A DNA stretch of 64,000 nt from Anaerobium acetethylicum (GCF_900096945.1 NZ_FMKA01000004.1:1-64000); one strand, 5' to 3'. Positions 34,441-43,849 are shown, numbered from the stretch's first letter. Notes: generated from the letters alone by a model not told the origin. Numbers and translations are program-made.

Positions 34441-35688
34441 TTAATCCCTCTTAAAAATGTCTCTCGTGCAAACTTTCTCGCTCACATCATCAAGACAAAC
34501 ATCATAACGATTAGCGATAATAGCCATTGACTGTTTCTTGAACGCTTCCAAATTATTAACGACCTTACTTCCAAAGAAAGTCTCACCGTCTTCGAGAGTT
34601 GGTTCGTAAATAACTACGGTTGCGCCTTTAGCTTTAATACGCTTCATTACACCTTGGATAGATGACTGACGGAAATTATCAGAATTACTCTTCATCGCGA
34701 GTCTATACACCCCAATAATACATTCCTTTTCATCCTCTTTTGAATAATCTCCGCAGTTGAAATAATCGTAATAACCAGCCATATTGAGTACCTGGTCCGC
34801 GATAAAGTCTTTTCTCGTTCTATTAGATTCAACAATTGCTGAGATCATGTTCTGAGGTACGTCTGCGAAATTAGCAAGTAACTGCTTTGTGTCCTTCGGT
34901 AAACAATATCCACCATAACCAAATGATGGGTTGTTATAATGAGTTCCAATGCGAGGATCAAGACACACACCATTAATAATTTCTTCTGTATTCAATCCCT
35001 TTGTTTCAGCGTAGGTGTCTAATTCGTTAAAGTAAGAAACTCGAAGAGCGAGGTACGTATTAGCAAATAACTTGACTGCCTCTGCCTCAGTAAATCCCAT
35101 GTGGAGAACATCGATATTTTCTTTCTCTGCTCCTTCCACAAGGAGTTTTGCAAACATCTCAGCTGCTTCCCTTGACTCTTCATCACAAGAAACGATGATT
35201 CGGGAAGGGTATAAATTATCGTAGAGTGCCTTACTCTCTCTTAAAAATTCTGGGCTGAAAATGATATTCTTCGTTCCATACTTCTCCCTCACTGAAACTG
35301 TGTAACCCACAGGAATTGTGCTCTTAACGACCATCATTGCTTCCGGATTTACTTTAAGCACAAGCTCAATAACAGCTTCCACAGCAGAACAATCAAAGAA
35401 GTTCTTATTGCTGTCATAGTTCGTAGGAGCTGCGATAATTACGAAGTCTGCATCCTTATATGCAGTCTCACCATCTGTTGTGGCTTTCAGCTTCAGATCT
35501 TTCTCAGCTAAATACTTTTCAATATATTCATCCTGAATAGGACTGATCTTTTTATTTATCTTTTCTACTTTTTCAGGGATTATATCCACTGCTGTCACTT
35601 CATGATGCTGAGATAATAAAACGGCCAGTGACAGACCAACATATCCAGTTCCTGCGACTGCAATTTTTAAATCTTCAAATTTTCTCAT
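34441..35688 (-). CDS. ugd: UDP-glucose/nucleotide-sugar 6-dehydrogenase
   Basis: A 415-residue enzyme oxidising a UDP-hexose to the uronic acid with two NAD. The N-terminal Rossmann motif is [19 protein letters not shown] (about 9-27). The catalytic Cys is about C262 in [23 protein letters not shown] and [15 protein letters not shown] are also family markers. It implies a uronic acid in the locus 1 polymer. It is the first gene of the AT-rich distal block. Confidence 0.9.
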   Translation of the reverse strand: MRKFEDLKIAVAGTGYVGLSLAVLLSQHHEVTAVDIIPEKVEKINKKISPIQDEYIEKYLAEKDLKLKATTDGETAYKDADFVIIAAPTNYDSNKNFFDCSAVEAVIELVLKVNPEAMMVVKSTIPVGYTVSVREKYGTKNIIFSPEFLRESKALYDNLYPSRIIVSCDEESREAAEMFAKLLVEGAEKENIDVLHMGFTEAEAVKLFANTYLALRVSYFNELDTYAETKGLNTEEIINGVCLDPRIGTHYNNPSFGYGGYCLPKDTKQLLANFADVPQNMISAIVESNRTRKDFIADQVLNMAGYYDYFNCGDYSKEDEKECIIGVYRLAMKSNSDNFRQSSIQGVMKRIKAKGATVVIYEPTLEDGETFFGSKVVNNLEAFKKQSMAIIANRYDVCLDDVSEKVCTRDIFKRD

Positions 35689-35796
35689 CGTTTTGCTCCT
35701 CTTTGTTACTAATTTTCCAATGCCCCTGCGGGCCCGTTTTTCTTTTCCACATCATTGTGGTTATCCACGCCGTACCCCGGTGCTTCTCTATATCAG

Positions 35797-35862
35797 CCAC
35801 TAAACAAAACATCTAAACTCTCTCCTCACCGGGAGAACCAATTTAGGTTTTCTGTTTAGTGG
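35797..35862. other. Long stem-loop in the leader of ugd
   Basis: Ten-bp arms CCACTAAACA and TGTTTAGTGG enclose further imperfect pairing and a small CTCC/GGAG hairpin. Read on the plus strand a T-run follows; on the minus strand it lies 110-175 bp before ugd. It may be an attenuator or the terminator of a lost gene. The gap 35689-36499 otherwise holds only the glmM remnant. Confidence 0.5.
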
Positions 35863-36093
35863 TGGATTTTTTCATGAGCACACTCCGGTCTCACCCTATC
35901 AGCCCAACAATCTCATCTACCTATGCTCCTTTAATCCCAATAACCTCTATTTCGGTGTGTTATGAAAATAGGGGCCTTGATCTCATGACCTATGCTATCC
36001 TCACTCATATACAGTGGTAAAGGACTCAACTGGCATTTCGACGGTGGGTATTCCCGGCGTATGAATGGAATTTTCAATTGTTCAAGGTATTTA

Positions 36094-36177
36094 TTTACCC
36101 ACCTTATAGGCATGATCTGCTATCAAATTCATGTTTGCTTATCCACGGAAGCCACCAGTGCCAAAATATTTCCCCAT
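36094..36177 (-). pseudogene. 5' remnant of glmM (phosphoglucosamine mutase)
   Basis: The minus strand reads ATG behind GGGAGAG and encodes MGKYFGTGGFRG, a stop, then ANMNLIADHAYKVGK and another stop. This matches the conserved GlmM N-terminus, with the first stop where Glu normally stands. No catalytic Ser loop follows. The rest of the gene is gone or unrecognisable. Confidence 0.65.
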
Positions 36178-36499
36178 TCTTATCTCTCCCACAGTCTTCT
36201 GAACTATTTTTGTCAATGTGGACATCCCATCTCATCTATCTCATCTATAACTCATAATCCGATTTTTGATTTTTTTGTTCAAAACATGATAATCAGCAAT
36301 CAGAATTTCTTCCAATCGCTGAACACGGCTCTCCCCTCCTCGAGTGTCAAAACTCCTTGATTTTACAAGGTTTTTGTTCATTTTCTCGGGTAAGAAAATA
36401 TGAACTCAGCAGACCTCCCATCTAGGACTACCTGCTTTTGTCCCTATTATGCCGTATTCATATTATGTCGCATTTATAAAACAAACCCTTAAAAAGGAT

Positions 36500-37909
36500 T
36501 TACCTCGACCCTTTTCTCCCAATTACCACCATCACCGTCTGCAACAATATCTTCAAATCCAACCCAATATTCCATTCCTCAATATACCTCGCATCCAGCG
36601 CCACAACCTCTTCAAAATCCGTAATATCGCTCCTGCCACTCACCTGCCACATCCCCGTAAGCCCCGGCCTCGTCGCCAGCCTCTTCCTGTGATGCAGTTC
36701 ATACTTCTCATATTCATCCACGGTTGGAGGCCTTGTTCCTACAAGACTCATATCCCCCTTCAGCACATTGATGAACTGTGGCAGCTCGTCAATCGAATAA
36801 TCCCTCAATATCTTCCCAAACGGAAAGATCCTCGGATCATCCTTCATCTTGAACATGAACCCCGACATCTCATTCTGAGCCATGAGCTCTTTCTTCCGTT
36901 CCTCCGCATCCATATACATGGACCTGTACTTATACAGGTAGAACGTCCTTCCATTCTTCCCGACCCTCTTCTGCTTGAAGAACACCGGCCCGGGACTCTG
37001 CAGCCAGATACCAGGCGCCACGAACACCGTGGCCACCAGCACGATCAACGTCCCTGCCAGGCCTCCGCAGACATCAATCGCCCGCTTCAGGAACAACTGC
37101 CTCAGGCTTGCCATCTTGAAGCTGCTGGTAAACACCGTATACCCCGCAATCTTCTCGACCACCTCATTGCTCGTCAGATCCGTGTAAGGCATGAAGGCGA
37201 TATGGCTTGTGATCCCCATCTCGCTGCAGGCATCCAGCAGATCTACCGGGATGTCCATGCTCCTTGGCAGATTGATGAACACCTCGTCGATGATATGGGT
37301 GCCGATATATTCCACCAGGTCCTCGCCGCAGGCCAGTACCGGGAATCCGGCACGGCGGCTGCCACGCAGGTCCCTGTCAATGACCGCGATCCCCTTGATC
37401 ATGTAGCCGTTGTACTGGTAGGACTGGAACTTCTTAGCCGTGTCGTCTACCAGGTCCGAAGACACCACCAGGATGATGTTCCTGTCGCATCTGGTCTTCA
37501 CCTTCCGCAGGACCAGCATCTTCCAGATCACCCTCGCATCGAAGATATAGAGCACCGATACGATCCAGTATGAAATGAGCATGATCCTTGAAAAATAAGT
37601 CGTTTCCTTCATGACGAACAGGTAGATGAATATCAGGCTCATCACCGTCGTCGTATGCATGACCACAGCCTTGAACTCCTGCCAGTGTCCTCTCTTCAGG
37701 ATGTTCTTGTAGCTTTCAAAGAAAAAGCCGATGCACAGATCAGCCATCAGTATAAACATGGCCAGCTTGGCATACTTGATATACTCATACGGAAGGCGCA
37801 GGCCGTTCCTGAGCATGTAAGCCATGACAAATGTAATCTGCAGTCCGGCCGCATCAATGAGAATAAAGTCCCAATGCTTTCCCCAGCCGGATTTGATATT
37901 TTCGTACAT
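36500..37909 (-). CDS. Initiating polyprenyl sugar-phosphate transferase (WbaP/CpsE type)
   Basis: A 469-residue membrane enzyme that loads the first sugar phosphate on undecaprenyl phosphate. Four or five membrane segments and a Rossmann-like region occupy the first 270 residues. The catalytic bac_transf domain follows: GPVFFKQKRVGKNGRTFYLY, YKYRSMYMDAEERK, DELPQFINVLKGDMSLVGTR and RPGLTGMWQVSGRSD. It is the last clearly GC-rich gene of locus 1 before the AT-rich block. Confidence 0.9.
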   Translation of the reverse strand: MYENIKSGWGKHWDFILIDAAGLQITFVMAYMLRNGLRLPYEYIKYAKLAMFILMADLCIGFFFESYKNILKRGHWQEFKAVVMHTTTVMSLIFIYLFVMKETTYFSRIMLISYWIVSVLYIFDARVIWKMLVLRKVKTRCDRNIILVVSSDLVDDTAKKFQSYQYNGYMIKGIAVIDRDLRGSRRAGFPVLACGEDLVEYIGTHIIDEVFINLPRSMDIPVDLLDACSEMGITSHIAFMPYTDLTSNEVVEKIAGYTVFTSSFKMASLRQLFLKRAIDVCGGLAGTLIVLVATVFVAPGIWLQSPGPVFFKQKRVGKNGRTFYLYKYRSMYMDAEERKKELMAQNEMSGFMFKMKDDPRIFPFGKILRDYSIDELPQFINVLKGDMSLVGTRPPTVDEYEKYELHHRKRLATRPGLTGMWQVSGRSDITDFEEVVALDARYIEEWNIGLDLKILLQTVMVVIGRKGSR

Positions 37910-38090
37910 TCCTTGTATCCCCCTTCATCATCTGCTCGCTTCTGTTTTTGGCGCAAAAAAATGAGCGCCCTTCTTCATATCAGATCCCTTTCCAGGGATG
38001 CCGCGGAAGACCGAGCGCCTCTTAACCGTACTGCCATAAAATTTCCGTCCCCGACGGGTTCCGGCTCCATTGCCGCCCCCCACGGTTTTT

Positions 38091-38834
38091 CTATTTTACT
38101 ACATTCACTATAAGCGTCTCTGCTTCCGACCTGTTTCCATCCGTATCCACTACTGAGATCAGGATCTCGTAGGTTCCGGTGGTGTCTGTATCCACCGCGT
38201 CACCGTTTACCCTCAGACGTCTGAAAAGGGTTCTTTCGTCGTCCTCATTATCGGTAATAGATTCAATGTAGTTCATGTAGTTGAAGGCCTCACCCTTTTT
38301 CAGAGTGACCTTGTTCACTGTCAGCACAAGCGCCGGCATCTCCCCTTCAACATCGTCATTTCCCTCAGAATCAACGGTGTTGCTGTCTTTCGCATCCTTG
38401 CTTTTTGTATCCTTCTCCTCTTCGCCATCCCCGCTCTCTCCCGCGGTCGCAGCGCCTGCATCCTCTTCCCCGGCTTCGGCTCCCTCTTCTTCATCCGCTT
38501 CAGAATCGCTTCTGTATGTAATTACCCTGCTGCTCTTGGTGATGTTGTTGCTGCCGTCCTTGGCAGCGTAGATCACCTTCAGGGTGTCCCCGTCTATGAA
38601 GGGGATGATGCTTTCCACGATCAGCGAGTCGCTGACGTCGCCTTCCCGTTCATCCACGGCTGTCACGCCTTCCAGCAGGAGGGCCTCGTCTCCGCCCTTC
38701 CTGTAGCTTATTTCCCTGCTGTCAAAAACGATTTCGGGACCTTTCCGGTCCTCCGCTGCTATCATGTAAATGCCCATTCCAGCCAGCACCATAACAATGA
38801 AGCAGGAAATTCCGACTATTGCTGTCTTCCGCAT
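38091..38834 (-). CDS. Exported protein with two Ig-like (DUF5011-type) domains
   Basis: A 247-residue protein with an N-terminal membrane anchor or signal (about 5-27). A first Ig-like domain (about 33-110: TAVDEREGDVSDSLIVES, VIYAAKDGSNN) and a second (about 165-247: NYIESITDNEDDERT, EILISVVDTDGN) flank an acidic Glu/Asp/Ala-rich linker (about 112-160). DUF5011-like domains are usually adhesive or structural. It lies between CpsD and the initiating transferase and may act at the cell surface where the polymer is attached. Confidence 0.65.
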   Translation of the reverse strand: MRKTAIVGISCFIVMVLAGMGIYMIAAEDRKGPEIVFDSREISYRKGGDEALLLEGVTAVDEREGDVSDSLIVESIIPFIDGDTLKVIYAAKDGSNNITKSSRVITYRSDSEADEEEGAEAGEEDAGAATAGESGDGEEEKDTKSKDAKDSNTVDSEGNDDVEGEMPALVLTVNKVTLKKGEAFNYMNYIESITDNEDDERTLFRRLRVNGDAVDTDTTGTYEILISVVDTDGNRSEAETLIVNVVK

Positions 38835-38871
38835 GTTGTCCTCCCCTTTTACATTCTATTTTCAGCTGGTG

Positions 38872-39615
38872 CTATTTATCCTTGTTCTCTTCATGCCCGT
38901 AGTACTTGCCGTAGTACTTGCCGTAATATTTTCCGTAGTACTTGCCGTAGTATCCGCCATAGTACCTGCCGTAGAGGCCTCTTTCCCTGCGTTCCACCTT
39001 GTTGAGGACGACGCCCAGGATCTTGCAGTTGCTCCGCTCCAGCTGTTCCTTGATCTTGCCTGCGAACTTGTAGCTGACTGCCTTGGACTCCACTACCATG
39101 ATGGCGCCGTCGCACTGTTCAGCCACAACCGCCGCATCGATGACGTACCCCAGAGGCGGCGTGTCGATGATGACATAGTCATACACCTTGCGCAGCTCAT
39201 TCAGCAGGAGCTCGAACTTCCTGTTTCCAAGGAGCTCGGCCGGGTTCGGAGGAACCGGTCCTGAAAACACCATGTGCAGGTTCTCGATTTCCGTCACGCA
39301 CACCACCTCGTCGAACTTCTCCTGTCCCGAAAGGAAATGGGAGAGGCCTCTCAGAGGCTTGTCAAGCTTGTAGCATCCCGCCAGCACCGACTTTCTCAGG
39401 TCGGCATCGATGAAGAGGACATTTTTTCCGGCTTCCGCCATGGAAATGGCCATCTTCAGGGAAACGGAGGACTTTCCTTCATTGGGCGTACAGCTTGTAA
39501 AGGCAATTACCTTGTTTTCGCTGCCGCAGAAGAGGATGTTGGTCCTGAGGCTCTTGAAGGATTCGCTCATATAGTAATCCATTTTCTGTTCTAAACCGAC
39601 GCTTATATGCTGCAT
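38872..39615 (-). CDS. cpsD: CpsD/CapB-type tyrosine autokinase, locus 1
   Basis: A 247-residue BY-kinase. Walker A TSCTPNEGKSS (about 40-50), Walker A' VLFIDADLRKS (about 69-79) and Walker B YVIIDTPPLG are clear. The C-terminal Tyr cluster is unusually regular: five YYGG/YYGK-type units from about residue 218 to 241, encoded by 12-bp tandem repeats. It is phosphorylated in trans, pairs with CpsC and is dephosphorylated by CpsB. The neighbours on both sides fit this cycle. Confidence 0.9.
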   Translation of the reverse strand: MQHISVGLEQKMDYYMSESFKSLRTNILFCGSENKVIAFTSCTPNEGKSSVSLKMAISMAEAGKNVLFIDADLRKSVLAGCYKLDKPLRGLSHFLSGQEKFDEVVCVTEIENLHMVFSGPVPPNPAELLGNRKFELLLNELRKVYDYVIIDTPPLGYVIDAAVVAEQCDGAIMVVESKAVSYKFAGKIKEQLERSNCKILGVVLNKVERRERGLYGRYYGGYYGKYYGKYYGKYYGKYYGHEENKDK

Positions 39616-39618
39616 ATC

Positions 39619-40365
39619 CTACCTGCCTTTCTTTCCGTCTTTTTTCTTATCTTTTTTCCTGCCCTTGCTCTCTTCTTCCGCCATGGGAATCGATCCCAGG
39701 ACGCTGAGGTTCAGGTATTTTTCAATGTCGCTCTCGTCCTTGATGGAATCGTCCAGGATGAAGATCAGGAGGATCACCGCGCAGGCAAGGACCATCCCTA
39801 AGACCGCGCCGATTGCCGTGTTCTTCATGATGCTCGGGCTTACCGGTGCTGTGGGAAGGTTTCCGTCTTCTGCCACATTTACCTTCTCAATGTCCATGAC
39901 CTCGGCGATCCTGACGGAGGACACTTCCGTGAGCTCGTCTACGATGTTCTTTGCCATGTACGGGTCCGTATTCGAAACCGTGATCTCAAGGATACGGGTA
40001 TCCACAGGGCTGTTGACCGTGATCATTTCGCTGAGCGCTTCTGCAGTGAGGTTCAGGTCCAGTCCGCTGATGACCTGTTCCGTGACCGGCCTGCTCTTGA
40101 TGAGTATCTGGTAGTCCTTGGTGAGCTGCGTGGAGCTCTGGATGTCGCTCAGTGTCGTGGTGCCGGTATCCTGGCGGTTCAGGATGTATACCTTTGAAGT
40201 CGATTCGTATATTGGATCAATCATGAATCTGCTGAATATGAACGCTGCAAGGCCGATGGTGATGGCTGCCAGAAGTATGATCCACAGCTTGTCAAGGAGT
40301 ATGAACACCAGCTGCTTTAAATCTATTTCCAGCTCATCTGGGCTTTGGTTGTTATTCGGTTCCAT
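39619..40365 (-). CDS. cpsC: CpsC/Wzz-type chain-length and kinase-activator protein, locus 1
   Basis: A 248-residue membrane protein. An N-terminal membrane helix follows ELEIDLKQLVFILLDKLWII; a second helix lies at about 170-195 (SIMKNTAIGAVLGMVLACAV). The domain between them is extracytoplasmic. The cytosolic tail, rich in Lys, activates the CpsD kinase. ATG 40365 is preferred (AGAGGA nine bases before) over ATG 40395. Confidence 0.9.
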   Translation of the reverse strand: MEPNNNQSPDELEIDLKQLVFILLDKLWIILLAAITIGLAAFIFSRFMIDPIYESTSKVYILNRQDTGTTTLSDIQSSTQLTKDYQILIKSRPVTEQVISGLDLNLTAEALSEMITVNSPVDTRILEITVSNTDPYMAKNIVDELTEVSSVRIAEVMDIEKVNVAEDGNLPTAPVSPSIMKNTAIGAVLGMVLACAVILLIFILDDSIKDESDIEKYLNLSVLGSIPMAEEESKGRKKDKKKDGKKGR

Positions 40366-40381
40366 GCTGTTATTTCCTCTC

Positions 40382-41119
40382 TTATCTTTTTGCATCTATG
40401 ATTTCATTCTCTAAAAGCTTTTTCGGATTATCGCAGAACAGCGTCCTGACATAGTCCTCTCCGTATTTCTTCTCCATCCTTCTGATGCCGCCCTGTATCT
40501 TCGGCGACCTGGAGCCCGTGCCGTGGGCGTCCGTGGCAGCAAAATGGATCAGGTCTTCCTTCATGAGCTTGTCTGTGAATCTCTTCACGAAGAAGCCTGC
40601 GTCACCCTGGATGCTTGCCGCATTGACCTGGATGTAGTAGCCCATACGCACCAGCTCCTTCACCCGGCCGATGTCTTCCCGCAGGCAGCTGTACCGTTCG
40701 GCATGGGCCAGAACCGGCCTGTAGCCGCCAAGGAGAAGGCCGTGGAGGGCGTCGCTCATGTGGCGGTAATCCTCCGCCGGCGAGAACTCCACCAGGATGT
40801 AGCTGGTCTTTCCGAGGGTCAGGATCCTCCTGCTCTCGAGCTTTTCAAGGACGCTGCCGTTGTAGTAGATCTCGTTTCCTAAGGACAGCCTGACTGGAAG
40901 GCCGGCCTGTCTGACCGCCTCCCTGACTTCCTTCAGCCTGCTGATCAGCTCGCTGGAAGGCCGTCCGTATCTGCCCTGGTGATAGTGGGGGGTCGCGATC
41001 ATGTGGGATATCCCCTGCTCATGGGCCAGCCTGATCATGTTGATGGTGTCTTCCATTGTCTTCGGGCCGTCATCCGCACCTGGCAGGATGTGGCAGTGTA
41101 TATCGATATATCCCTTCAT
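40382..41119 (-). CDS. cpsB: CpsB/YwqE-type tyrosine phosphatase (PHP domain), locus 1
   Basis: A 245-residue metal-dependent phosphatase. PHP motifs are DIHCHILPGADDGPKT at the N-terminus, MIATPHYHQGRYG, LAHAERYSCL and FAATDAHG. It removes phosphate from the CpsD Tyr cluster. The start is ATG 41119 behind GGAG. The paralogue in locus 2 shares nearly all of these motifs. Confidence 0.9.
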   Translation of the reverse strand: MKGYIDIHCHILPGADDGPKTMEDTINMIRLAHEQGISHMIATPHYHQGRYGRPSSELISRLKEVREAVRQAGLPVRLSLGNEIYYNGSVLEKLESRRILTLGKTSYILVEFSPAEDYRHMSDALHGLLLGGYRPVLAHAERYSCLREDIGRVKELVRMGYYIQVNAASIQGDAGFFVKRFTDKLMKEDLIHFAATDAHGTGSRSPKIQGGIRRMEKKYGEDYVRTLFCDNPKKLLENEIIDAKR

Positions 41120-41203
41120 GCTCTGCTCCACTTTTTTATCTCTGTTTTCTATGGCGGGGACACGGGTTCTGGCCCGTCCTCTGGGGCTTCTGAACAGTTA
41201 ACC

Positions 41204-42067
41204 CTAACTGTTCAGAACGCTTTTTCTCATAAGATTCGTCGCAATGATGGTTCCTGCGGATATGACAAGCCACACCGCTCCCAGATACAGGAATGCCTGA
41301 ATGCCCTTTGACACATAGGTGGACACGAACTGGTAGAAATATTCCGGCGTAATGGTAAGCCTCTCATAGAACCTGGTAAACAGTACCGCTGCCGGAAGGA
41401 TGATGCTCATGAACCCGGCTGCGATGGTGCTGTAGGTGATGAACCGCAGCGCCCTGTGCTTGAATCTGTATAGTCTGAATATGACCGCTCCCAGTGCCAG
41501 TGAAACCAGAAGACATACGGGAAGGGCGATCACAAGGATCTTCGTATAGAAGTTTTTTGCCTTGACGAAATAGGACAGGAATGGCATCTTCACGTTTTCC
41601 GTATAATCGGCCGCGATCTGCTTCGTGAACTCCGTGACGTTGTTCTTCTGCTCATCGGTGAGGACGACGCCTGTTCCTGTGGTATAGGCCTCTACGTTTG
41701 CCGCCAGGTTCTCCTGGAGCTGCGTGGTGTCGACCTCATAGCTGATTCCGTTAAAGGAGGCTTCCATGTAGCCCCTCACATCCTGGTAGACCATGTCCAG
41801 GGTGATGGCGTCTTCAAACACCTCCGCCGGAAGTCCGATGGGAAGTGCGATGGATTCGCCGCTGTCATAGGTGTATGCAAGGACGCCGTTGTAGTAGTTG
41901 TTCCTGTTCAGATGATCCAGGATCAGCCCTTCATTGAAAAATCCAAGATACAGCCCGAGCATATAGGTCATGGCCGTCAGTACGATGGTCAGTATGAAGC
42001 CTATGATGGCGCTGATGATGAACCTTGCGGTCCTTGTTCCTTTGTTTCTTTTTCTGTCCTTCTTCAT
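41204..42067 (-). CDS. Four-helix membrane protein of unknown function
   Basis: A 287-residue protein with hydrophobic segments near 15-40, 180-205, 215-240 and 255-278. An extracytoplasmic domain of about 130 residues lies between the first two. A basic start (KKDRKRNKGTRTAR) gives an N-in topology. The family is not recognised. It sits between the sortase and CpsB genes, so a role in anchoring or export of the sorted protein or polymer is plausible but unproven. The ATG six bases after GGGGGG was chosen. Confidence 0.6.
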   Translation of the reverse strand: MKKDRKRNKGTRTARFIISAIIGFILTIVLTAMTYMLGLYLGFFNEGLILDHLNRNNYYNGVLAYTYDSGESIALPIGLPAEVFEDAITLDMVYQDVRGYMEASFNGISYEVDTTQLQENLAANVEAYTTGTGVVLTDEQKNNVTEFTKQIAADYTENVKMPFLSYFVKAKNFYTKILVIALPVCLLVSLALGAVIFRLYRFKHRALRFITYSTIAAGFMSIILPAAVLFTRFYERLTITPEYFYQFVSTYVSKGIQAFLYLGAVWLVISAGTIIATNLMRKSVLNS

Positions 42068-42078
42068 GTCCATCCCCC

Positions 42079-42735
42079 CTATTCTACATCCGGCCCGGAT
42101 ATCTTGTCTGCATAAACGAACAGTCTGTCCTGTTTTGTGCCGACCAGCATCTCGAAGGGATAACAGGTATACAGGACGAGCTGCTCCTTATCCTGGGTCA
42201 GGCTGTAGGCCGACTCGTCGGATTTGTGGAGGACCTTCGTTTCCGTCACTTTGTAGACGTATACGCCGTAGTTCGTGGTGAAGGTGATCTCATCGCCGGC
42301 CCCGATATACTGGAGCGGGGCGAAATAGGTGGTGTTGTGTGCCGAAAGCAAGATGGTCTTTCCAAATCCAGGCATATAGCTGCCGTTGTACTGGCCTGCG
42401 CCGACCTTCAGGATTCCCCTGTCGTCGCCGAAGTACACCGGTGCATCGAGCCCGATCTTCCCGCAGGTAAGCTGTCCATAATGAGTAGAATATTCAGGTA
42501 TCACCACTTCACTTATAGGAACTGTAGCCCTTTCCGTCAATTCCTTTTCCGGTTCGAAGATGGAATTGGTGTTGGGTGAAAAATCCGGCGCCTCGGCGGC
42601 AACCACCATGCTGCCAAGCCCCATTGCAAGCTCTGCGATGGGCCTTACCGCGATATAAATAACCAGATAGCCTGCTAACGTAAAAATTAATGGCATATAG
42701 AAATATGCCATTAATCGTTTCATTCTGTCATTCAT
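42079..42735 (-). CDS. Sortase (class D/E-like)
   Basis: A 218-residue sortase with an N-terminal membrane anchor (about 12-32). The catalytic triad is visible: H133 in LLSAHNTTYF, C191 in LVLYTCYPFE and R204 in KQDRLFVYA. Sortases cleave a C-terminal sorting motif and join the protein to the cell wall or another acceptor. The start codon directly follows the stop of the sorted surface protein, its obvious substrate. The TLTC-like TCYPF context places it near classes D and E. Confidence 0.85.
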   Translation of the reverse strand: MNDRMKRLMAYFYMPLIFTLAGYLVIYIAVRPIAELAMGLGSMVVAAEAPDFSPNTNSIFEPEKELTERATVPISEVVIPEYSTHYGQLTCGKIGLDAPVYFGDDRGILKVGAGQYNGSYMPGFGKTILLSAHNTTYFAPLQYIGAGDEITFTTNYGVYVYKVTETKVLHKSDESAYSLTQDKEQLVLYTCYPFEMLVGTKQDRLFVYADKISGPDVE

Positions 42736-43317
42736 TTATGCTTCTGTCTGGCCAACAAATAATTTCTTTTTAGATGCTACTGTTACGCTTGCAGCTGCTA
42801 CTACTGCAAGGAATGCGATCACTGCTACTGTAGCGTTGAGATCGTATCCAGTCTGGTTGATCACGTTCTTGTTAGAGAACACGGTTGATCCGCTTTCGCC
42901 GATAACGGTTACTGTTACCGGTGAGGCTGCGGTATCGATCGACACCTTGTAATCCATGGCTGCAGCCGCTTCCTGTACTGCTGCCATGATTGCTTTCTGG
43001 TCTGCAGCTGATAAAGCCTTAGGATCTGTAACGCCTGCTTTCTGCATAACTGCTGCAGCTTCTGCGATATTTGCGCTGATGACGCCTGCCTGGTCTCCAG
43101 TCACGTCTACACCGTCTTTCATGAATTCGGTTTCAGCCTGGTTGATGTATTCTGCAGGAATGTTGTAAGTTGTTCCTCCAACTGTAACACCCGCTTTAAG
43201 CTGTGTCAGAATGGCCTGTTCCTGTGCATTTAAGCCTGTTGCCGCGAAAGCGACTGTTGAGTAGAGCGTGCAAGTTAATGCAACGACGATTGCTGTGCTA
43301 AGTTTTCTGCTTCTCAT
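42736..43317 (-). CDS. Sorted surface protein, first gene of locus 1
   Basis: A 193-residue protein with a signal peptide (1-25, ending AFA), an Ala-rich helical body and a C-terminal sorting tail: INQTGYDLN, a hydrophobic helix (about 160-183) and KKK. AEYINQAETEFMKDGVDVT (about 52-70) has a close counterpart in the first gene of locus 2. The dedicated sortase follows immediately. NQTG is the likely sorting motif. Its position ahead of the CpsBCD genes suggests a wall-anchored partner of the polysaccharide. The ribosome site is AAGGGGG. Confidence 0.75.
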   Translation of the reverse strand: MRSRKLSTAIVVALTCTLYSTVAFAATGLNAQEQAILTQLKAGVTVGGTTYNIPAEYINQAETEFMKDGVDVTGDQAGVISANIAEAAAVMQKAGVTDPKALSAADQKAIMAAVQEAAAAMDYKVSIDTAASPVTVTVIGESGSTVFSNKNVINQTGYDLNATVAVIAFLAVVAAASVTVASKKKLFVGQTEA

Positions 43318-43698
43318 TTCTTTCTTGTCCCCCTTGAGTTAATTCGATTGTCTTGAATAGTATGGTGTATCCTAATATATATCTTTATCGGCATCAGTCC
43401 CTGCATCCTTTAGATGATCATGGACATGAACCGCCAATTTTTCTCGTATTCTGTTAAGGAAAGCGCTTATGTGGCTATGGATCACGTCATTCTGTATAAT
43501 TATGAATCTAACATTATGAATTTGCAATCCTGCAGATATGCAGGTCAGAATTCTGTGTGACTTGAAAGGAGCTGGTCCTGAACAGTCGCGCATCTGTATG
43601 ATTTCAACAGGCAGATAGGATTTCTTCTATATGATGATATGTATGTTTTTGCACTATCTTTGCACTTGTTTGCATAATCGGTTCCTTTTACCGTTATA

Positions 43699-43727
43699 AA
43701 TGTAACACTCTTACTGGATTTATTCAA
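43699..43727 (-). promoter_or_regulatory. Candidate promoter of locus 1
   Basis: TTGAAT (43722-43727), 17 bp, TACATT (43699-43704) on the minus strand, preceded by an A/T-rich stretch. It would give a leader of about 370 nt. No gene is seen in 43318-43945, but two palindromic structures are. Confidence 0.3.
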
Positions 43728-43849
43728 CCAATATATTGTTTTTTTTCCAGTACAATCTGTAAAAATGTGTTTTTATTTTTAGTCTCCTGGATATTTTGCA
43801 GAATTTGGTTTACATAACATAGAGCCTTTTTTATATCATAGGACGAAAT

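Noticed and set aside
35931-36360. Short frames on both strands suggesting a recombinase or exported peptide
   Set aside because: The only recognisable homology is to the GlmM N-terminus, in a broken frame; the rest appears non-coding.
36449-37573. Plus-strand open frame of 374 codons
   Set aside because: Antisense to the initiating sugar transferase; His/Pro/Gln-rich composition typical of shadow frames.
43372-43727. Two small minus-strand frames upstream of locus 1
   Set aside because: No ribosome sites, no domain similarity and overlap with the probable promoter and leader.
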